A stretch of DNA of 64,000 nucleotides from Acidimicrobiales bacterium (lineage in GTDB: Bacteria > Actinomycetota > Acidimicrobiia > Acidimicrobiales > SZUA-35), in NCBI GenBank assembly GCA_020629155.1, contig JAHDDW010000001.1, forward strand, positions 499,778 through 563,777, in the 5' to 3' direction. The first letter of the stretch is position 1. Every line of letters starts with the position of its first letter. The notes beneath the pieces are model-generated. The model ran no database searches. It saw only the letters and a list, made by a program, of their open reading frames with translations, and was not told the origin of the DNA. Shown here piece after piece: positions 61,439 through 64,000 of the stretch. The translations under genes were made by a program, and so were the position numbers.

Positions 61439-61506
61439 GACTGTAACGCAAATGGCCCTAAACGTTACAGTCGCACGTTGACTATAACGCTGGCGTTACA
61501 GTCAAC
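61439..61506. promoter_or_regulatory. inverted-repeat operator array upstream of the Fic gene
   Basis: Two inverted repeats share one half-site. GACTGTAACG at 61439-61448 pairs with CGTTACAGTC at 61463-61472. GTTGACTATAACG at 61477-61489 pairs with CGTTACAGTCAAC at 61494-61506, with one mismatch. So four copies of a CGTTACAGTC-like half-site lie in 68 bases, 16 bp from the Fic ATG. Strong candidate for an autoregulated operator bound by the Fic winged helix. Confidence 0.7.
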
Positions 61507-61536
61507 AGACGACACCTTTGAGTATGAAGTGACTCT

Positions 61537-62604
61537 TCATGAATAGAATTTATAGAGCCGTCCAAGCATTTCTTGCAATGAGACCCAAGTAATAATTTCG
61601 ATAATCTGCTTAGAAGTAAGCTCAGCACACACCATTGAAATAGTTATTTCGTTTATTTTGCAAGGCGTCGCGGCGATAGAACGGGCAAGCAACACCGCAG
61701 CAGACTGTTCATTTGTGAACGAAACAGGCAACGCACCATTGTCGATACTCACAAATTCGACAGCGCATCGAATAGTTTTTTCTGGCAAGTCAGGGGCTAG
61801 ATGGGCGATAAGCTGCAACGAATCTGACATCAACTTTTCGTTGCTAGTCACCTTTGCATAGATAATGCCTGTTAACAGTTTTGTTTCTATCCCGATTTGA
61901 CTGCGAGAAACATGAAGATTTTCACACAATGCAACAGCTAACGCTTTAAAAGCTCGCTTATTTGTAAGCGACGATAAATATGGCCAAGAATAGCCCGAAA
62001 CAGACTCAAGTTCTGCGAACGTTGCTCCCATGTTGTTAGAAACACCATTAGAGTAGTGCCGCTCTAACTGCTGTGAAGACGCCAAATGATAGGCTTTTTT
62101 GAACAATTTTGACCGATCTGTTTGCGTCTCGTCAAGTCGCAGCTGCAACGAGCTACTAAATTTATCAAAGAACCCTCGCAAGCTCACGCCCAAGGCCAGC
62201 CATTCAAGATCGCCTTCAGAAAAAACAGCTTGCGCTTGCTTTAGTGCCTCGTCTGAAAGCACTTCATCTTGCGCCAACGAGCGTGAGAAAGCTTCAACCG
62301 CATCGCCGCCAGCAGAGACTACCGCCTCATCTCTCAAATAGTGCATACAACTGGAAGAGGTGATCGCTGCTTGCAAAGACTCTTTCGAGACACCTAGGCC
62401 AAGCAATGAACCAGGAAAGTTCAAAAAATTAGCACTCAAAATATTAAGCGAACGAAACGCAGGAGGCCAAACTTCTAAATAATCGCCAAGCAGTGAAGCA
62501 TCACACATGAAATTTGACGTCATCGCCAAAATAGAATCTCGACGACTCTCGCTAGTTTTTATTGCTGGTCTTAGCTCTTTAGCCAAAGTGCTCGCATCAG
62601 CCAT
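61537..62604 (-). CDS. unrecognised helical protein, possibly AhpD-like
   Basis: A 355-residue all-helical protein, cytoplasmic, Ser/Leu-rich. The C-terminal segment (ITISMVCAELTSKQIIEIITWVSLQEMLGRLYKFY) resembles the last helix of carboxymuconolactone decarboxylase or AhpD-type alkylhydroperoxidase folds, with a weak second repeat earlier (SSSCMHYLRDEAVVSAGG). The catalytic CxxC of AhpD is not obvious. It starts at ATG 62604 and is followed by the Fic gene. Confidence 0.5.
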   Translation of the reverse strand: MADASTLAKELRPAIKTSESRRDSILAMTSNFMCDASLLGDYLEVWPPAFRSLNILSANFLNFPGSLLGLGVSKESLQAAITSSSCMHYLRDEAVVSAGGDAVEAFSRSLAQDEVLSDEALKQAQAVFSEGDLEWLALGVSLRGFFDKFSSSLQLRLDETQTDRSKLFKKAYHLASSQQLERHYSNGVSNNMGATFAELESVSGYSWPYLSSLTNKRAFKALAVALCENLHVSRSQIGIETKLLTGIIYAKVTSNEKLMSDSLQLIAHLAPDLPEKTIRCAVEFVSIDNGALPVSFTNEQSAAVLLARSIAATPCKINEITISMVCAELTSKQIIEIITWVSLQEMLGRLYKFYS

Positions 62605-62706
62605 ACACTTCCCTCGTGTCGCTCGTTAGACAACCGATACCATTCTGCCACAAGATCTTAACATTGCGCAGCTGGCAGACTAGGCATACTTTCCCAAACC
62701 TTAGCC

Positions 62707-63936
62707 CTACAGTCTCAAACGAAGCTGATTTAGCAGCTCTATCGTCGACAACTGGCGGATACGTTCACGACTTTTAGTAAATGTAACTGTCATCGAAAAA
62801 TCTTCACCAGCACCTACTATCGCCATACAAACAGTGCCGACAGGCTTGCCTTCCATCTTTTTCGGGCCAGCTACACCCGTTGTTGCACAAGCAATATCGC
62901 TACCTAACTGCTTACGAACACCGTAAGCCATCTGCAACGCACATTCTTCGCTTATAAGCTCGCTCGCCTCGACACCAAGCAAAGAACGTTTTACCGACTC
63001 GTTATAGGCAACAACACCACCAAGGTATGCTTCGCTCGCTCCTGAAACGGCGCAAATTCGCCCAGAAACATAGCCCCCCGTTAGCGACTCAGCCACTGCC
63101 AACATCAAACCTTGCGACCGCAAATGATCGAGTACAACCGACTCCATTGTTTGTTCATCTAACCCAAACACCATAGAACCAAGCAGCGAGCGCAGCCAGG
63201 CTTCTTCTTCATCAAGCAACTCGTCAACAGCACCTTGCGACTCGGCTTTTGCCGTCACACGAATTTTTAAGCCTTCAACGCCGCTAGCGAGATACGCCAG
63301 TGTTACACCTTTTTTCGCATCGTGATAGGCAATACGGTCAGCTAGCAACTCGGCCATCTGCGATTCAGATGTGCCCCATGTTCGCAGCACTCTCGATGCA
63401 ATAATGCTGTCAGAACCAGCTTTTGTTAAAAGATCAGGCAAAATCGACCCTGTTACCATTTCTTTCATTTCATAGGGCACGCCAGGCACCGCATAAATCA
63501 CGCCTCGACCGGCAACGTCGCATCGAAGCCCAGCGGCCGTACCAGGTTTTTCGGCCAACGTTGTAGCCCCAACAGGCACCAACGCCTGCTGCAAATTGCT
63601 TTTTGCCATAGGAATCTGACGCAAAGCAAAAAGTTTTTCCATGTGAGCTACCAGCGAATCGTCCTGTGCGAGCTCAACTCCCATCACTTGTGCGATGCAT
63701 TGTCGAGTGACATCGTCTTGCGTAGGGCCGAGACCGCCGCAACAAATCACCACATCGCTTCGATCTAATGCCCTTTCAAGGACCGAAACAATTCGAGCGG
63801 TATTATCACCCACACTATTGTGGTGGAAACAATCGATGCCAGATAACGCCAGTTGCTGCGAAATCCAAACAGAGTTCGTGTCGGTGCTCTGCCCCAGTAA
63901 AAGCTCTGAACCTATTGCTACTATTTCAACATTCAC
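62707..63936 (-). CDS. cinA: CinA-like protein (nicotinamide-nucleotide amidase/competence-damage inducible)
   Basis: A 409-residue two-domain protein. The N-terminal MoCF-like domain carries VEIVAIGSELLLGQSTDTNS and CCGGLGPTQDDVTRQ. The C-terminal PncC-like domain has VAESLTGGYVSGRICAVSGAS and ACATTGVAGP, typical of the deamidase. Start is a GTG at 63936 that overlaps the upstream frame by 4 bases (GTGA). Such proteins recycle NMN or act in pyridine nucleotide repair. Confidence 0.95.
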   Translation of the reverse strand: MNVEIVAIGSELLLGQSTDTNSVWISQQLALSGIDCFHHNSVGDNTARIVSVLERALDRSDVVICCGGLGPTQDDVTRQCIAQVMGVELAQDDSLVAHMEKLFALRQIPMAKSNLQQALVPVGATTLAEKPGTAAGLRCDVAGRGVIYAVPGVPYEMKEMVTGSILPDLLTKAGSDSIIASRVLRTWGTSESQMAELLADRIAYHDAKKGVTLAYLASGVEGLKIRVTAKAESQGAVDELLDEEEAWLRSLLGSMVFGLDEQTMESVVLDHLRSQGLMLAVAESLTGGYVSGRICAVSGASEAYLGGVVAYNESVKRSLLGVEASELISEECALQMAYGVRKQLGSDIACATTGVAGPKKMEGKPVGTVCMAIVGAGEDFSMTVTFTKSRERIRQLSTIELLNQLRLRL

Positions 63937-64000
63937 CTGGCTAACTCTAGTGTAGTGTTTTCTTTTCGGTGGCGGGGTCTAGGTTGTTGAGGGTTGTTCT
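63933..64000 (-). CDS. C-terminal end of an upstream gene (runs off window)
   Basis: A frame open to the right edge reads, in its last residues, HRKENTTLELAR and stops at TGA 63933-63935, overlapping the cinA GTG by 4 bases. Only 22 codons are visible. The proline/arginine-rich tail is compatible with a pgsA-type neighbour, which often precedes cinA in actinobacteria, but this cannot be shown. Confidence 0.35.
   Translation of the reverse strand, partial: NNPQQPRPRHRKENTTLELAR

Overview
The window reads as a chromosomal segment of a moderately AT-rich actinobacterium, most likely an Acidimicrobiia-like lineage. This is inference from gene content: a WhiB-type iron-sulfur regulator, a caa3-type cytochrome oxidase operon with a cytochrome c-fused subunit II, a DesA-type acyl-ACP desaturase, an acyl-ACP thioesterase, oligoribonuclease, a SEC-C-tagged methionine aminopeptidase and CinA. 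No rRNA, tRNA, integrase, transposase or phage gene was seen.

Region by region: (1) 1-3.5 kb is housekeeping: asparaginase (cut by the window edge), HIT protein, an RlmM/FtsJ-like rRNA methyltransferase and purK. (2) 3.5-21.3 kb is a two-gene ABC-toxin (Tc toxin) locus on the minus strand. A 3044-residue TcA-like subunit lies downstream of a 2621-residue protein that fuses a TcB-like SpvB/FG-GAP cocoon half, an Rhs/TcC-like core and a variable C-terminal effector that weakly resembles an ADP-ribosyltransferase. A decayed AbiEi-like gene lies between the two. (3) 21.4-36.4 kb is mixed metabolism: fabV, an AAA/DUF4143 ATPase with phased direct repeats upstream, a tandem crcB pair, a SEC-C methionine aminopeptidase, a TetR/SnoaL divergent pair, dps, an ABC exporter, surE with an acyl-ACP desaturase, dut, orn and an acyl-ACP thioesterase. 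(4) 36.5-45.2 kb holds a GH16-like secreted enzyme, a WhiB gene, a thioredoxin/CcdA pair with an unusual cysteine loop, a tightly coupled three-gene unit (71-codon reading frame or shorter, a membrane-anchored protein and an HTTM/SdpB-like membrane protein), pdxH, an ABC ATPase/permease pair and a DUF6933-PRiA4b fusion.

(5) 45.2-59.0 kb is a respiratory block: ctaG, COX4, ctaE, ctaD and ctaC. It is headed by a subunit III-like protein and a subunit I paralogue that has lost every heme and copper ligand. Heme O synthase (ctaB), heme A synthase (ctaA) and a second thioredoxin/CcdA-like pair follow, so most of the machinery to build and mature an aa3/caa3 oxidase is together. (6) 59.0-64.0 kb holds two adjacent genes (HAD phosphatase, Nudix hydrolase) each interrupted by one in-frame stop, a Fic protein with a strong inverted-repeat operator, an unrecognised helical protein and cinA.

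The most interesting items are the Tc toxin locus with its unidentified effector domain, the ligandless oxidase subunit I paralogue at the head of the oxidase operon, and the small-peptide/HTTM operon. All calls rest on reading translated sequence and motifs; no database search or structure prediction was run.
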